A program made the position numbers and the translations under genes. A stretch of DNA of 64,000 bases from Deltaproteobacteria bacterium (lineage in GTDB: Bacteria > Myxococcota_A > Polyangia > JAAYKL01): assembly GCA_028713995.1 (NCBI GenBank), contig JAQTNF010000005.1, forward strand, positions 1 to 64,000, written 5' to 3'. The notes under the pieces were generated by a model, which was given only the letters and a program-made list of their open reading frames with translations, was not told where the DNA came from and searched no databases. Each line of letters starts with the position of its first letter. Within the stretch, counting starts at the first letter, position 1. Below, one piece after another: positions 54,534 to 64,000 of the stretch.

Positions 54534-55493
54534 ATGGACTCGCATGGTAGAAAAGCGGTGGCGGCGACCCTGTCCGTGGCGTCCAACACCGCGCTCGTGA
54601 TCTTCAAGATCGTGGTCGGCCTCGTGACCGGCTCGGTCTCGGTCATGTCCGAGGCCATCCACTCGGGCATGGATCTCGTGGCCGCGTGCATCGCCCTCGT
54701 GGCCGTGCGCGCCTCGGGCAAGCCGGCCGACGACGACCACCCCTACGGACACGGCAAGTTCGAGAACCTGTCCGGCGCGATCGAGGCGCTCCTCATCTTC
54801 ACCGCGGCCGGCTGGATCATCTACGAGGCGATCCACAAGCTCCTCGCCCCGAGCCCCATCGAGACTATGGGGCTCGGCGTGGCGGTCATGTTCGTCTCGG
54901 CCGCGGTCAACGTGGTCGTGTCGCGCATTCTCTTCAAGGTGGGCCGCGAGACCGACTCGGTCGCGCTCCTCGCCGACGCCTGGCACCTGCGCACCGACGT
55001 GTACACCTCGGCGGGCGTCATGGCGGGTCTGGGGCTCATCATGGTGGGTGGGGTCGTGCTGCCCGGCGTGAGCCTGCTCTGGCTCGACCCGGTGGTGGCC
55101 ATCGCGGTGGCCATGCTCATCATGCACGCCGCGTTCCGGCTCACGCGGCAGTCGGTGCGCGACCTGCTCGACGCGAGCATGCCCGGCGAGGAGCGGGAGT
55201 GGATCCGCGCGTACCTGGGCAGCCTGGCCTCGCGCATCCGCGGCTTCCACCGCCTGCGCACGCGCAAGGCCGGCCCCACGCGCTTCGTGGAGTTCCACCT
55301 TCTGGTGGCGGCGGACATGCACGTGGACGAGTCCCACGGCATCACGGACGAGATCACCGCGCACATCGTCGACCGCTTCCCGGGCGCGCTCGTCACCATC
55401 CACATCGAGCCGTGCGACGGCACGTGCAAGCCGGTCTGCGTGGACGGCTGCTTCCTCGACGAGGATGGACGACGGGCCGTGCGCGCGTCGTAG
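54534..55493 (+). CDS. cation diffusion facilitator transporter
   Basis: ALVIFKIVVGLVTGSVSVMSEAIHSGMDL; HPYGHGKFE. Confidence 0.93.
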   Translation: MDSHGRKAVAATLSVASNTALVIFKIVVGLVTGSVSVMSEAIHSGMDLVAACIALVAVRASGKPADDDHPYGHGKFENLSGAIEALLIFTAAGWIIYEAIHKLLAPSPIETMGLGVAVMFVSAAVNVVVSRILFKVGRETDSVALLADAWHLRTDVYTSAGVMAGLGLIMVGGVVLPGVSLLWLDPVVAIAVAMLIMHAAFRLTRQSVRDLLDASMPGEEREWIRAYLGSLASRIRGFHRLRTRKAGPTRFVEFHLLVAADMHVDESHGITDEITAHIVDRFPGALVTIHIEPCDGTCKPVCVDGCFLDEDGRRAVRAS

Positions 55494-55497
55494 CCGC

Positions 55498-56721
55498 TCA
55501 GCGGAACGCGTAGAGCTTCCCGTCGTCGCTCCCGACGTAGAGCGTGCCGTCGGGCCCGAGGACCGGACCCGCGTCCACCTGGCCTCCCGTGAGGAAGCGC
55601 CACGCGAGAGCGCCCTCGGGCGTGAGGCAGTAGACGTAGCGATCGCGGCCGCCGAAGTAGACGTATCCGTCCGCGTCCACGAGCGCGCCGGACTCGATGC
55701 CGTACAGGTCGCCGTCGCCCGGCTCGATGTGGAAGCGCCAGCGCACGGCTCCCGTGCGACCGTCGAGCGCCGCGAGGAAAGGCCGCGGGCCGTAGGTCGA
55801 GGCGTAGACCGTGCCGTCGCGCGCGATGGCCGCGGGCGCCCGGATCGGACCGCCGAGATCGGTGGCGAAGCGCAAGGTGCCGCCCGGCGCCACGGCCCGA
55901 AGCCTTCCGTCGTCCGAGCCGAAGTAGACCGTGCCGTCGTCGCCCACGGAGGGCGAGCCGTCGTTGTCGCCGTCCGTGGAGAGCTTCCAGCCGGCCGCGC
56001 CGATCGGGGTGAGCGCGTGGAAGGAACGCCCCTGCGTGCCGAAGAAGATCGTGCCGTCGCGGCCCACGGCCGGGCTCGTGAACACCTTCACGCGCCCCAG
56101 GCCGGCCTCGAACTTCCAGCGAAGGACGCCGGACGCGAAGAGCGCGTACAGGAACCGGTTGCAGCCGAACACCACCGTCCCGTCCGCGGCGAGCACCGGC
56201 GAGGTGTCCACGTCCCACCGCCCGTCCTCGGGCTTGTCGCCTCGCGCCGCGGGCTCGGTGGTGACGAACACCCAGCGTTCCTTGCCCGACGCATCGACCG
56301 CCGCGAGCCGATCGTCGTCGCTGCCCACGTAGATCGTCCCGTCCTTGCCGATGACCGGCGAGGTCCAGATCTTGCCCCCGGCGTCGTACGACCACAGCTG
56401 CCTCCCGTCCTTGCCGATGGCGTAGAGCCTGTGGTCGTGCGAGGCGGCGTAGACCGTGCCGTCCTCGGCCACGGCCGCGTCCGCGCAGATGCGTCCCCCG
56501 GTCGCGAAGGTCCACCTGAGATCCGGTGCCCGCGGGCCCGCCGCGCCCGCGCGACCGGTGTGGGCCGCGTCGCCCCGGAACGCCATCCAGCCCCGCTGCT
56601 CCTGCGGGTTCAAGGTCGCGGGCGGGGAAGCGGACGCGCGTGCCGGGATCGGCTGTGCGTTCGGGGACTGGCTGCACGAGAGGAGCGCGAGAACGACCAG
56701 GGCCGGGCCGCAGGGCCTCAT
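55498..56721 (-). CDS. PQQ-binding-like beta-propeller lipoprotein
   Basis: LALLSCSQ lipobox; repeated DGTVYAxSxDxxLYA / GKDGTIYVGSDD blades. Confidence 0.88.
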   Translation of the reverse strand: MRPCGPALVVLALLSCSQSPNAQPIPARASASPPATLNPQEQRGWMAFRGDAAHTGRAGAAGPRAPDLRWTFATGGRICADAAVAEDGTVYAASHDHRLYAIGKDGRQLWSYDAGGKIWTSPVIGKDGTIYVGSDDDRLAAVDASGKERWVFVTTEPAARGDKPEDGRWDVDTSPVLAADGTVVFGCNRFLYALFASGVLRWKFEAGLGRVKVFTSPAVGRDGTIFFGTQGRSFHALTPIGAAGWKLSTDGDNDGSPSVGDDGTVYFGSDDGRLRAVAPGGTLRFATDLGGPIRAPAAIARDGTVYASTYGPRPFLAALDGRTGAVRWRFHIEPGDGDLYGIESGALVDADGYVYFGGRDRYVYCLTPEGALAWRFLTGGQVDAGPVLGPDGTLYVGSDDGKLYAFR

Positions 56722-56725
56722 CGCG

Positions 56726-59488
56726 TCAGGAGAACACGCCCGGCTTGGGAATCACCGAGTCGCTGTTGCCGGCGAGGGCCGCGATACGCGAGGCCACGTC
56801 CGCGAAACCCGGCTCGCGGCCCTGGATCTTGGCGAAGCAGACGAGCGCCTCGTCGGTCCTTCCCATGAGCTCGTAGGTTCGTCCCAGCTCGTAGAGCAGC
56901 CCCATGTGCTCCTGGCGCCGCGCCCCCTTGATCGCCAGGCCCGCCTTGAGCGTGTCGATCGCCTCGCCGAAACGCTCGAGCCCCACGTAACAGATGCCGA
57001 TCATCTGCTTGCACAAGGCCGCTCGCGACGGGTCGGCGGCCGCGCTCTCGAACTCGCGGATGGCGTCCTCGTAGAGGCCCATCTCCTTGTATGCGATGCC
57101 GAGATCGTAGTGCGTGGAGTAGTCGGAGGCCGCCACCTGCTTGTCGATGTTGACCTTGATCTTGGAGGGAAGGGTTTCGATGTCGGCGGAGGAACCCTCC
57201 GGCTCCTCGGGGGAAGGCTCGACCGGCGACTCCGCGGGCTGCGGGGCCGTCGTCTTAGGCGCCGACTCGAGCTCCTCCAGCCTGACCACGGCGGCCATCA
57301 CCCGCGGATCGGTCGGGTGCTTGGCCGACAGATCATCGATTGCGGTCCTGGCCTCGTCGTACAGACGCTCGCTCAGGAAGAACTCGATCTCGTCGAGTTC
57401 GGACTGAATGTCCGGGAGATCGGCGCCCGCGTCCTTGGGCTTGGCCGGCGCGGGCACCGGGACGCTCTTGCGCTTGGCCGCGCGCTCCTCGGGCGGCGTC
57501 CAGGGCTTCGGCGTCACGGACGGGAGCCGGTCCCGAGGCGGCGCCACAACGTTGCGCGGCTGCGGGAGAGACACACGCCCGCTCGTCCGTCGCGAAGGCT
57601 CCGCGACCTCCGCCGTGCGCAAGGATGGACCGAGCACGCTCGGCCATGACGGGAACGAGGATGCCGTGGGACTGGACGGCGGCGCGGACATGGTCGCGGG
57701 CCTGGGCAAGCGTGCCGTGGACGTCGCCGACCCAAGCGCAGCCGGAAAGCTCGACCGTTCGTTCTGAGGGCGCGGGCTCTCGAACGTGTCTCCCGCTGGA
57801 AGCGAGGCCGGTCCCAAGACCTCCAGCTCCGGCAGATTCTCCCCGTCCGGCTCCTCGCCGAAGAGATCCCCGCCGGCCGCCGAATCCGACGCCGTGTTCT
57901 CGTCGAGCTCCGGTTCCAGCGAGGCGAGCCCGCCGTCCTCAACGTCAATCCCCGCGTCCTCGAGATCATCCTCGGTGAACGTGCGTTCGGGCGCTACGTA
58001 GGGAATGTCGTCGATGGTCGGCTCGTAGTCGGCCGGTACCGAGCCCGCAACCCGGCCGAGATCCCGACCGTCGCCGGGTTCGGACTCCGTGGCCGGCTCG
58101 GGCTGCGCCCGGCCAGGCGCTGCGGCGGTGCCCGCCCGTGCGATCTCGTCCGGCAGCACGCCGCCGAGGTCGAGGATCGCCTTGCGCGCCCGGGCGTTCG
58201 ACGGATCGAGGCGCAGCACCTCGTGCAGGTAGTAGACCGACCCCTCGGGCTGCTGCTCCCGGAACAGCTCCGCAAGGAAGAAGAGCTCCTCGAGCGCCGC
58301 GCCCATGTTGCCCATCTCGACGAGCACGTCCTTGAGCTTCTCCCGCACGTCGATGTTGTACGGATCGAACTCGAAAACCTTCTTGAGGTGGTCGGCGGCC
58401 CGTTCCTTGAGGCCGTACTTGAGCAGCACCTCGGCCTCGGAAATGATCTTGGCCGCGCGCTCTTCGAAGTCCCCGTCGACCGCCGCCGGTTCGTTGTCCA
58501 CGGCCTGTTCGAACGCCCCGGCCAGCGCCCCGGTCGGCGACGGAAGACCGCCCGGATCCGAACCCCAGCCCGCGCCGCTCTTGCCCGCCGCCTGCCCGCC
58601 GCTGAGCTGCTTCATGGCCGTCCGGTTGTGCGGGTCGAGCTCCAGGATGAGCCCCAGGATGCGGCGCTTCTCGTCATCGCGGCCCTGCTCGCCCAGGATC
58701 GTGGCCATCTCCTTGTAGACCGAGATGGCCTTCTCGGGCTGTGCGAGGCCGCGGAACGCGCTGGCCAGCATCTCGAGCACAAGAAGATCCCGCGGCTGCT
58801 TGACGAAACACGTCTGCAGCTTGGCGAGCGCGCGTTTGTACTGGGTGCGCTCCAGGTAGAGTTGTGCGAGCTCCCGCGCCAGATCGATGCGCTCCGCGTC
58901 GTGGTAGAGCAGGCGCTCGCCGACCTTGATGTAGTCCTCGATCCTCCCTTGCGCCTTGAGCTGATCCGCGGCACCCGCGAAATGCAGGGCCGCCTCCCGC
59001 ACCTGCCCCTCCTTGGACAGGTGCTCCGCGATGCGCAGCCGCGTGGCGATGTTCTGGGGGTCGAGGTCGGCCATGCGCGCGAGCACCTCGAGCATGCGAT
59101 TGCTCATGTCCATGCGCTGGAACATGTCCGCGAGCTGCTCGAGCTGGATGAGGGCCTCGGAGGTCAGGCCGAGCCTCACGTAGGAATCGGCCAGGCACTG
59201 GTGGATGTCGAGGAGCGTGGGGTCGATCTTGAGGACCTGCTTGTAGACCGCCACGGCCTTGAGGTGGAAGCCGTTCTTCGTGTACTGCTCGGCGACCTTG
59301 AGGTACGTCTCGGTGGCCTCCTTGCGCGCGCCCATGCGCGTGTAGAGATCGCCGATCTTGAGGCAGGTACGGATATCGTTCGGCTCGACCTTGAGGAGCT
59401 TCTGGTACTCCTGGATCGCCTTCTCGAACTGGCCCTTTGCCACGAACTTCTGGGCCGCTCCGACGATCTTTTCCTTGCTGGTGGTCAC
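56726..59488 (-). CDS. large tetratricopeptide-repeat protein
   Basis: AIQEYQKLLKVEPNDIRTCLKIGDLYTRMG and many further TPR units. Confidence 0.85.
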   Translation of the reverse strand: MTTSKEKIVGAAQKFVAKGQFEKAIQEYQKLLKVEPNDIRTCLKIGDLYTRMGARKEATETYLKVAEQYTKNGFHLKAVAVYKQVLKIDPTLLDIHQCLADSYVRLGLTSEALIQLEQLADMFQRMDMSNRMLEVLARMADLDPQNIATRLRIAEHLSKEGQVREAALHFAGAADQLKAQGRIEDYIKVGERLLYHDAERIDLARELAQLYLERTQYKRALAKLQTCFVKQPRDLLVLEMLASAFRGLAQPEKAISVYKEMATILGEQGRDDEKRRILGLILELDPHNRTAMKQLSGGQAAGKSGAGWGSDPGGLPSPTGALAGAFEQAVDNEPAAVDGDFEERAAKIISEAEVLLKYGLKERAADHLKKVFEFDPYNIDVREKLKDVLVEMGNMGAALEELFFLAELFREQQPEGSVYYLHEVLRLDPSNARARKAILDLGGVLPDEIARAGTAAAPGRAQPEPATESEPGDGRDLGRVAGSVPADYEPTIDDIPYVAPERTFTEDDLEDAGIDVEDGGLASLEPELDENTASDSAAGGDLFGEEPDGENLPELEVLGPASLPAGDTFESPRPQNERSSFPAALGSATSTARLPRPATMSAPPSSPTASSFPSWPSVLGPSLRTAEVAEPSRRTSGRVSLPQPRNVVAPPRDRLPSVTPKPWTPPEERAAKRKSVPVPAPAKPKDAGADLPDIQSELDEIEFFLSERLYDEARTAIDDLSAKHPTDPRVMAAVVRLEELESAPKTTAPQPAESPVEPSPEEPEGSSADIETLPSKIKVNIDKQVAASDYSTHYDLGIAYKEMGLYEDAIREFESAAADPSRAALCKQMIGICYVGLERFGEAIDTLKAGLAIKGARRQEHMGLLYELGRTYELMGRTDEALVCFAKIQGREPGFADVASRIAALAGNSDSVIPKPGVFS

Positions 59489-59601
59489 AGCCTAGATATC
59501 CGTCGTTCCCGGGATCGCGGGAGGTCGCGTTTTTTGCCGTCTTGTCGCCATGTTGCGCGCGGCCTCCTCGCTGGCAGCCGCCGGCTGCGGCACGGTCATA
59601 T

Positions 59602-59630
59602 ACATTACGAGCCGTCCCGGAAGACGTCAA
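59602..59630 (-). promoter_or_regulatory. promoter TTGACG-N17-TAATGT
   Basis: -35 at 59625-59630, -10 at 59602-59607. Confidence 0.45.
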
Positions 59631-59663
59631 GCAACGATGAAATCGCTGAACGGATGCGATATG

Positions 59664-60020
59664 TCAGGCGAGCTCGATGCTGAGCTGTGGCGCCAGGATC
59701 CGGAGCGCGTACCGGGCCTTGCCCAGGTTGCCCTGCGGGGAGAGGGCCAGGATCATGAAGTAGTCGTGGTTCACGATCCGCAGGATCGCGGTGACCTGGT
59801 CGGTGCGGACAGTGACCTCCTCGGTATCGCCCACCGCGAGGAGCTCGGACGCCTTGCGCACCTCCTTGAGCACGACCGAAAGCTCCATGCCCATGGTCTC
59901 GATGTCGAGGCCGTCCTCTCCGGGATAGGACTCGAGGGGGATCCCGTCGAAGCCCATGATGATCGCGGCGCGTCCCCCCGGGATGTCACGCACGGTGCTT
60001 TCGAGCTTGCTGGCGAACAT
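59664..60020 (-). CDS. roadblock/LC7 (MglB-like) domain protein
   Basis: GGRAAIIMGFDGIPLESYPGEDGLDIETMGMELSVVLKEVRKASE. Confidence 0.75.
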   Translation of the reverse strand: MFASKLESTVRDIPGGRAAIIMGFDGIPLESYPGEDGLDIETMGMELSVVLKEVRKASELLAVGDTEEVTVRTDQVTAILRIVNHDYFMILALSPQGNLGKARYALRILAPQLSIELA

Positions 60021-60054
60021 GGATCCTCCTCGAGGTTCTCGACCGGTCCCGAAA

Positions 60055-60083
60055 CTGTAAGGCGTGACGCGCGCCCGCGTCAA
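60055..60083 (-). promoter_or_regulatory. weak promoter TTGACG-N17-TTACAG
   Basis: -35 at 60078-60083, -10 at 60055-60060. Confidence 0.3.
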
Positions 60084-60946
60084 GTGGCGCGGCGGGTCAA
60101 TTCCTCGAACCACTTGGAGATGCGGCGCGTCACGGGCCCGGGATCGCCCCCGCCCACGGGCAGGCCGTTGACTCGCACGACGGACACCACCTCCTTGAGC
60201 GTGCCGGTCAGGAACACCTCGTCCGCGCGGTAGAGATCCTCGGGCAGGAGATCGACCTCCTCCACCTCGAGGCCGCGCTCGCGGGCCACGCGCATGATGA
60301 GGCCGCGCGTCACGCCCTCCAGGATCCCCACGGACAAGGGGGGCGTGAGCAGGCGCCCTTTGCTCACGGTGAACACGTTGCTCGTCGTGGCCTCGGTCAC
60401 GCGCCCCCGGTAGTCGAGCATGATGGCGTCGTCGTCGCCGGCCGCGCGCGCCTCGGCCATGGCGAGCACGTTGTTCAGGTAGTTGCCGGTCTTCACCCCC
60501 GGATCGAGGGCGTTCTTGAGGTTGCGCCGCACCTCCACCACGCGCACGGCGATGCCGTTCCCGCTCGTCCACGCGACAGGGAGCGTGAGCTCCTTTGCGA
60601 TGATCACCATGCGTGGCGCATCGGCGAACGCCGGATCGAGGCCGATCTCGCCCGCGCCGCGCGTGACCACGATGCGCACGTACGTCTCCGCGTTGCCGGC
60701 CGCGGACACGGTGCGATCGATCTCCTCGCGCAGCCCCTCGCGCCCGAAGGGGAGGACGAGACCCACGGCACGCGCCGAGCGCCACAGCCGGTCGAGGTGC
60801 TCTCCGACCGCGAAGAGCCCGCCCGAATAGGTGCGCAGGACCTCGTAGATCGAGTCGCCGTAAAGAAACCCGCGGTCGAGGACCGGGATGCACGCGGCGT
60901 TCCGGTCGGTGACGATCCTTCCGTCGATGTTCGCGGCGAAGCCCAT
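60080..60946 (-). CDS. class IV PLP aminotransferase
   Basis: DRGFLYGDSIYEVLRTYSGGLFAVGEHLDRL; GNYLNNVLAMAEA; VTEATTSNVFTV. Confidence 0.88.
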   Translation of the reverse strand: MGFAANIDGRIVTDRNAACIPVLDRGFLYGDSIYEVLRTYSGGLFAVGEHLDRLWRSARAVGLVLPFGREGLREEIDRTVSAAGNAETYVRIVVTRGAGEIGLDPAFADAPRMVIIAKELTLPVAWTSGNGIAVRVVEVRRNLKNALDPGVKTGNYLNNVLAMAEARAAGDDDAIMLDYRGRVTEATTSNVFTVSKGRLLTPPLSVGILEGVTRGLIMRVARERGLEVEEVDLLPEDLYRADEVFLTGTLKEVVSVVRVNGLPVGGGDPGPVTRRISKWFEELTRRAT

Positions 60947-60984
60947 TGCCCTTTCATCCTCCGTCCCGACCGGTCGCGATTGTT

Positions 60985-63372
60985 TCACGAGCTCTGTGTG
61001 TCGCTGGTCTTCGCGCCGTAGTAGGAGCCCCGGTAATAGTGGTAGTAGCCGCCGCGCCGGGTCGCGACCCCATTGACCACGAGCCCCTTGACCTGGTTCA
61101 TGCGGCCGAGCGTGCCGAGCGCGAGCTTCAGGCTCACGCGGCGACACCGCCTGGGGCGCACCACGAAGAGCACCATGTCCGAGAGCCGCGACGCCACGAG
61201 CGAGTCGGCCACGAGCAGCGGCGGCGTGTCGAGCAGCACGTAGTCGTACGCGGCGCGCCACGAGGCCATGAGCTCCGCCAGGCGGGCCGAGGCCAAGAGC
61301 CGCTGCGACTCCGGCGGCTCGTTGCCCGCCGGCACCACGTCCACGCCGAACTCCGGGGAGCCTGTCGGCGTGAGCCCGGCGCGGCCCACGAGGTGGTCGG
61401 AGATGCCGGGCGAGCGGTGCAGTCCCCACTGCCGGTGCTGGACCGGGCGGCGAAGGTCGAGATCGACCACGAGCACGCGGTGCCCTGCCTTGACGAGGGC
61501 CACGGCCAGGTTGGCGAGGACCGTGGACTTGCCCTCGGACGCCTCGGCGGACGTGATCTGGATGACCCGGATGGGCTCGTCGCCCACCTGTGCGAATTCC
61601 ACGTTGGTGCGGATGGTGCGGAAGGCCTCGGCGCCCGGCCCCTTGGGCGCCCCCCAGATGTGATCCGGCGTCGCATCCTTGCCGCGCTCGAGCCCCGCGA
61701 GCTTGAGATCCGGGACGACGCCGTAGACGGGCAGCGCCGACAGGGACTTGGCCTCCTCTTCGTCGCGCACGGTCGGGTCGAGGGCGCGGCGCGCGAAGGC
61801 GAGCCCCACGCCGAGCAGGATGCCGGTGAGGGCCGCGAGCACGAGCGTGTTGGCGCGGATGGGCTTGGCGCGCCGTATGGGCGTGAACCCGCCGTCGATG
61901 ACGCGCTTGTCCGTGGTGGTCGACGCCTTGAGGATGCGCGCCTCCTCGAGCTTGGTCATGAGGAACGTGTACAGTTGATGGTTGACCTCCATGTTGCGCG
62001 TGATCATGGCCATCTTGCGTTCCTTGTCGGGGAACGTGAGCAGCCGGTCCTGGATCTCTCCCTGGCTGCGGTCCATGACCCGGCGCTGCTCGACGATGCG
62101 ATCGCGCGCGGCCTTGACCAACCCGAGGACCTGCTCCCGAAGCCTGCGCACCTCTTCCGTCAGGCGCACCACCTCGGGGTGGGTCTCGGTCATGTCCGCA
62201 AGCAGCGCCTCCCGCTTCATCTCCAACTCGTTCAGCTTGCCGACGACGTCACCGAGGAGCATGTCCTCGAACAGGAAGTTGCCCGTCAGCGCGGGCGACC
62301 TGTTCCCCTTCGATGCGCGGGTGATCTCGCCCGCAACCATGCCCAGCATCTCCTCCTGGATCCCGATCTTCTTGTATTCCAGGTCGAGCTTGGCGCTGTT
62401 GGCGATCATCTCCTTGGCCTGGTCGGGCAGGAGCACCGCGCCCTCGGTCTCCACGAACGCCTGCAGATCCTTTTCCGAGCCCTCGAGCGCCTTGCGGATG
62501 GATTCGAGCTGGCCCTCGATGAAGATCACGGATCTGTCGGCGGTCATCGTGCGCCACTCGAGGGCGAACGCCATGTACGCCTTCATCACGGCGTTGACGA
62601 GATCGCGGGACGTGGCCCGGTCCGCGTCCTCGAACGTGATGCGCACGAGCCCGGTGTCCGTGCGGCTGCCGCCCACGTTCTCGACGGACAGGCTCTCGGC
62701 CAGGTCCTCGATGGCGAGCGCGTCGGGCACCAGGTTCGCCGTAATCGCGGCGCCCGGCTTGAGGCCGGCGGCGTCCGCGAGTAAGAAGGTCACCCCCCCG
62801 TTCTCGTATGTCCCCTTGGGGGCCACGCGCCGGGCACGACCTTCTCCGTCGAGGCGCACCGACAGCGAGCCGTCCGCCCCTCTTTTGAATTCCGCCTCGA
62901 TCGGCGTGGAAACCGTGTCCGCGATCTTGAGCCCCCTGATCGCCCGGCGCAGGGCCTTCACCTCGGACGGCACGGGCGACGCGCCCCGCAGGGTGATGAA
63001 CAGGTCGAGCGTGACGGGCGGGATCGGCCTTACGATGTTGAGGCCCAAGGACCGCATGGCCTCGCCCACGATGCGCCGGCTGCGCAGGATCTCCACCTCG
63101 GTCTCCACCGACGACGGCCTCTCGATGCCGGCCATCTTGAACATCATGGCCGAGTCGCCCTCGGGCGCGGAAACCTGGATCACGCCCGACGCCCTGTACT
63201 TGGGAACGGCCACGAGCAGGTAGGCCGCGGCCGCGGCCATGACCACGCCGAAGACGAGCGCGACGGTCCTCCACTCGTCGAGGAGGATGACGAGGTACTC
63301 GCCGAGGGACGTCTCCTCGGAAGGAGGACCATGAAGCGGCGCGGCCGGACCGAGATCGCGCGGATCCGTCAT
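60985..63372 (-). CDS. Wzc-type polysaccharide co-polymerase / BY-kinase
   Basis: Wzz-like N-term; SAEASEGKSTVLANLAVALVKAGHRVLVVDLDLRRP. Confidence 0.88.
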   Translation of the reverse strand: MTDPRDLGPAAPLHGPPSEETSLGEYLVILLDEWRTVALVFGVVMAAAAAYLLVAVPKYRASGVIQVSAPEGDSAMMFKMAGIERPSSVETEVEILRSRRIVGEAMRSLGLNIVRPIPPVTLDLFITLRGASPVPSEVKALRRAIRGLKIADTVSTPIEAEFKRGADGSLSVRLDGEGRARRVAPKGTYENGGVTFLLADAAGLKPGAAITANLVPDALAIEDLAESLSVENVGGSRTDTGLVRITFEDADRATSRDLVNAVMKAYMAFALEWRTMTADRSVIFIEGQLESIRKALEGSEKDLQAFVETEGAVLLPDQAKEMIANSAKLDLEYKKIGIQEEMLGMVAGEITRASKGNRSPALTGNFLFEDMLLGDVVGKLNELEMKREALLADMTETHPEVVRLTEEVRRLREQVLGLVKAARDRIVEQRRVMDRSQGEIQDRLLTFPDKERKMAMITRNMEVNHQLYTFLMTKLEEARILKASTTTDKRVIDGGFTPIRRAKPIRANTLVLAALTGILLGVGLAFARRALDPTVRDEEEAKSLSALPVYGVVPDLKLAGLERGKDATPDHIWGAPKGPGAEAFRTIRTNVEFAQVGDEPIRVIQITSAEASEGKSTVLANLAVALVKAGHRVLVVDLDLRRPVQHRQWGLHRSPGISDHLVGRAGLTPTGSPEFGVDVVPAGNEPPESQRLLASARLAELMASWRAAYDYVLLDTPPLLVADSLVASRLSDMVLFVVRPRRCRRVSLKLALGTLGRMNQVKGLVVNGVATRRGGYYHYYRGSYYGAKTSDTQSS

Positions 63373-64000
63373 GGCGCGGCCACGCGCTGGTAGATGCTCC
63401 CGGCCGTGTCCGCGCCGATGAGGAAGGGCAGGATCTGCTGCATGTAGCGGCTCATCACGGTCAGGTTGGTGGGCTGCACGATGAGCCTATCGCCGGGCTC
63501 GAGGAAGATGCGATCCCCGTCGCGCAGCACCGTGTCGTAGTCGAGCGTGTAGACCGTGGGCTCCTGCCACGAGCCGCGGATGAGCTTGATGCTGTCGTCG
63601 TCGGCCTCGGCCGGCAGGATGCCGCCCGCCTGGGCGAGCGCCTCGGCGAGGGGCAGCCGCTGGCTCTTGATGGGCACCGCGCCCGGGTGCGGGACCTCGC
63701 CGAGCACGTATACGGTCTGGTCGCTCGCGGGCGGCACGTACACGAGATCGCCGCCGCGCATGTAGACGTTGCGGCTCGTGTCGCCGCGCACCACGAGATC
63801 CTCGAGGTCGATGGGCAGGACGCCCTTGCCGCGCACCACGTAGGCCCGCGCCAGGTTGCCGGTCTCGAGCACGCCGCCCGCCATGCCGATGCCCTCGAGC
63901 AGGGTCGTGCTCCCGTTCACAGGGAACGCGCCGGGCTTGTCCACCTGGCCGAGCACGAAGAACTTCTGCGACTCGTACTTGAGCACGTCCACCGTGAGCT
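63369..64000 (-). CDS. Wza-type polysaccharide export protein, truncated by window edge
   Basis: SLBB-like FFVLGQVDKPGAFPVNGSTTLLEGIGMAGG and VYVLGEVPHPGAVPI; 4-nt overlap with the Wzc-type gene. Confidence 0.82.
   Translation of the reverse strand, partial: LTVDVLKYESQKFFVLGQVDKPGAFPVNGSTTLLEGIGMAGGVLETGNLARAYVVRGKGVLPIDLEDLVVRGDTSRNVYMRGGDLVYVPPASDQTVYVLGEVPHPGAVPIKSQRLPLAEALAQAGGILPAEADDDSIKLIRGSWQEPTVYTLDYDTVLRDGDRIFLEPGDRLIVQPTNLTVMSRYMQQILPFLIGADTAGSIYQRVAAP

Noticed and set aside
57521-57560. Possible additional structured element in the TPR gene linker
   Set aside because: Lies within a Pro/Ser-rich coding linker; no symmetric hairpin or T tract.
1-64000. Prophage, integrase or IS element
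   Set aside because: No integrase, transposase, capsid or terminase motifs found; only the vapBC pair suggests mobile-associated content.

Overview
GC-rich chromosomal window with a Myxococcota/deltaproteobacterial character (TIGR04563-like small RHH protein, AgmX/PglI-type C-terminus, MopE-type metal-binding motifs, Thr/Ser-Asp lipoprotein linkers, MglB-like roadblock protein). No phage, transposon, CRISPR array or rRNA was recognised. Housekeeping content: DinG-family helicase, yajC-secD-secF-recJ, tRNA-Leu(CAG), idi, mtnA, mtaB, nagZ, type III glutamine synthetase, LolC/E-type permease, CDF transporter, and Wza/Wzc-type exopolysaccharide genes at the right edge. The accessory signal is concentrated at 18-30 kb (cell-surface lipoproteins) and 38.6-41.8 kb. 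Main candidates: (1) a cobalamin riboswitch with its own promoter in front of a beta-propeller-like lipoprotein, which may be a BtuG-type B12-capture protein; (2) a protein built of eight tandem ~49-aa CxxxxC...CxxC zinc-ribbon-like repeats; (3) a secreted protein with 38 Cys in about 245 aa, with its own promoter, palindromic operator candidate and terminator; (4) tandem IgGFc-binding/MopE-type lipoproteins with nearly identical leaders and diverged bodies; (5) an ACP / GcvT-like / thioesterase cassette; (6) a vapBC module with a predicted leaderless transcript. I also hand-located a set of TTGAnn-N17-TAnnnT promoters. Family assignments come from motif recognition only; no database search was run.
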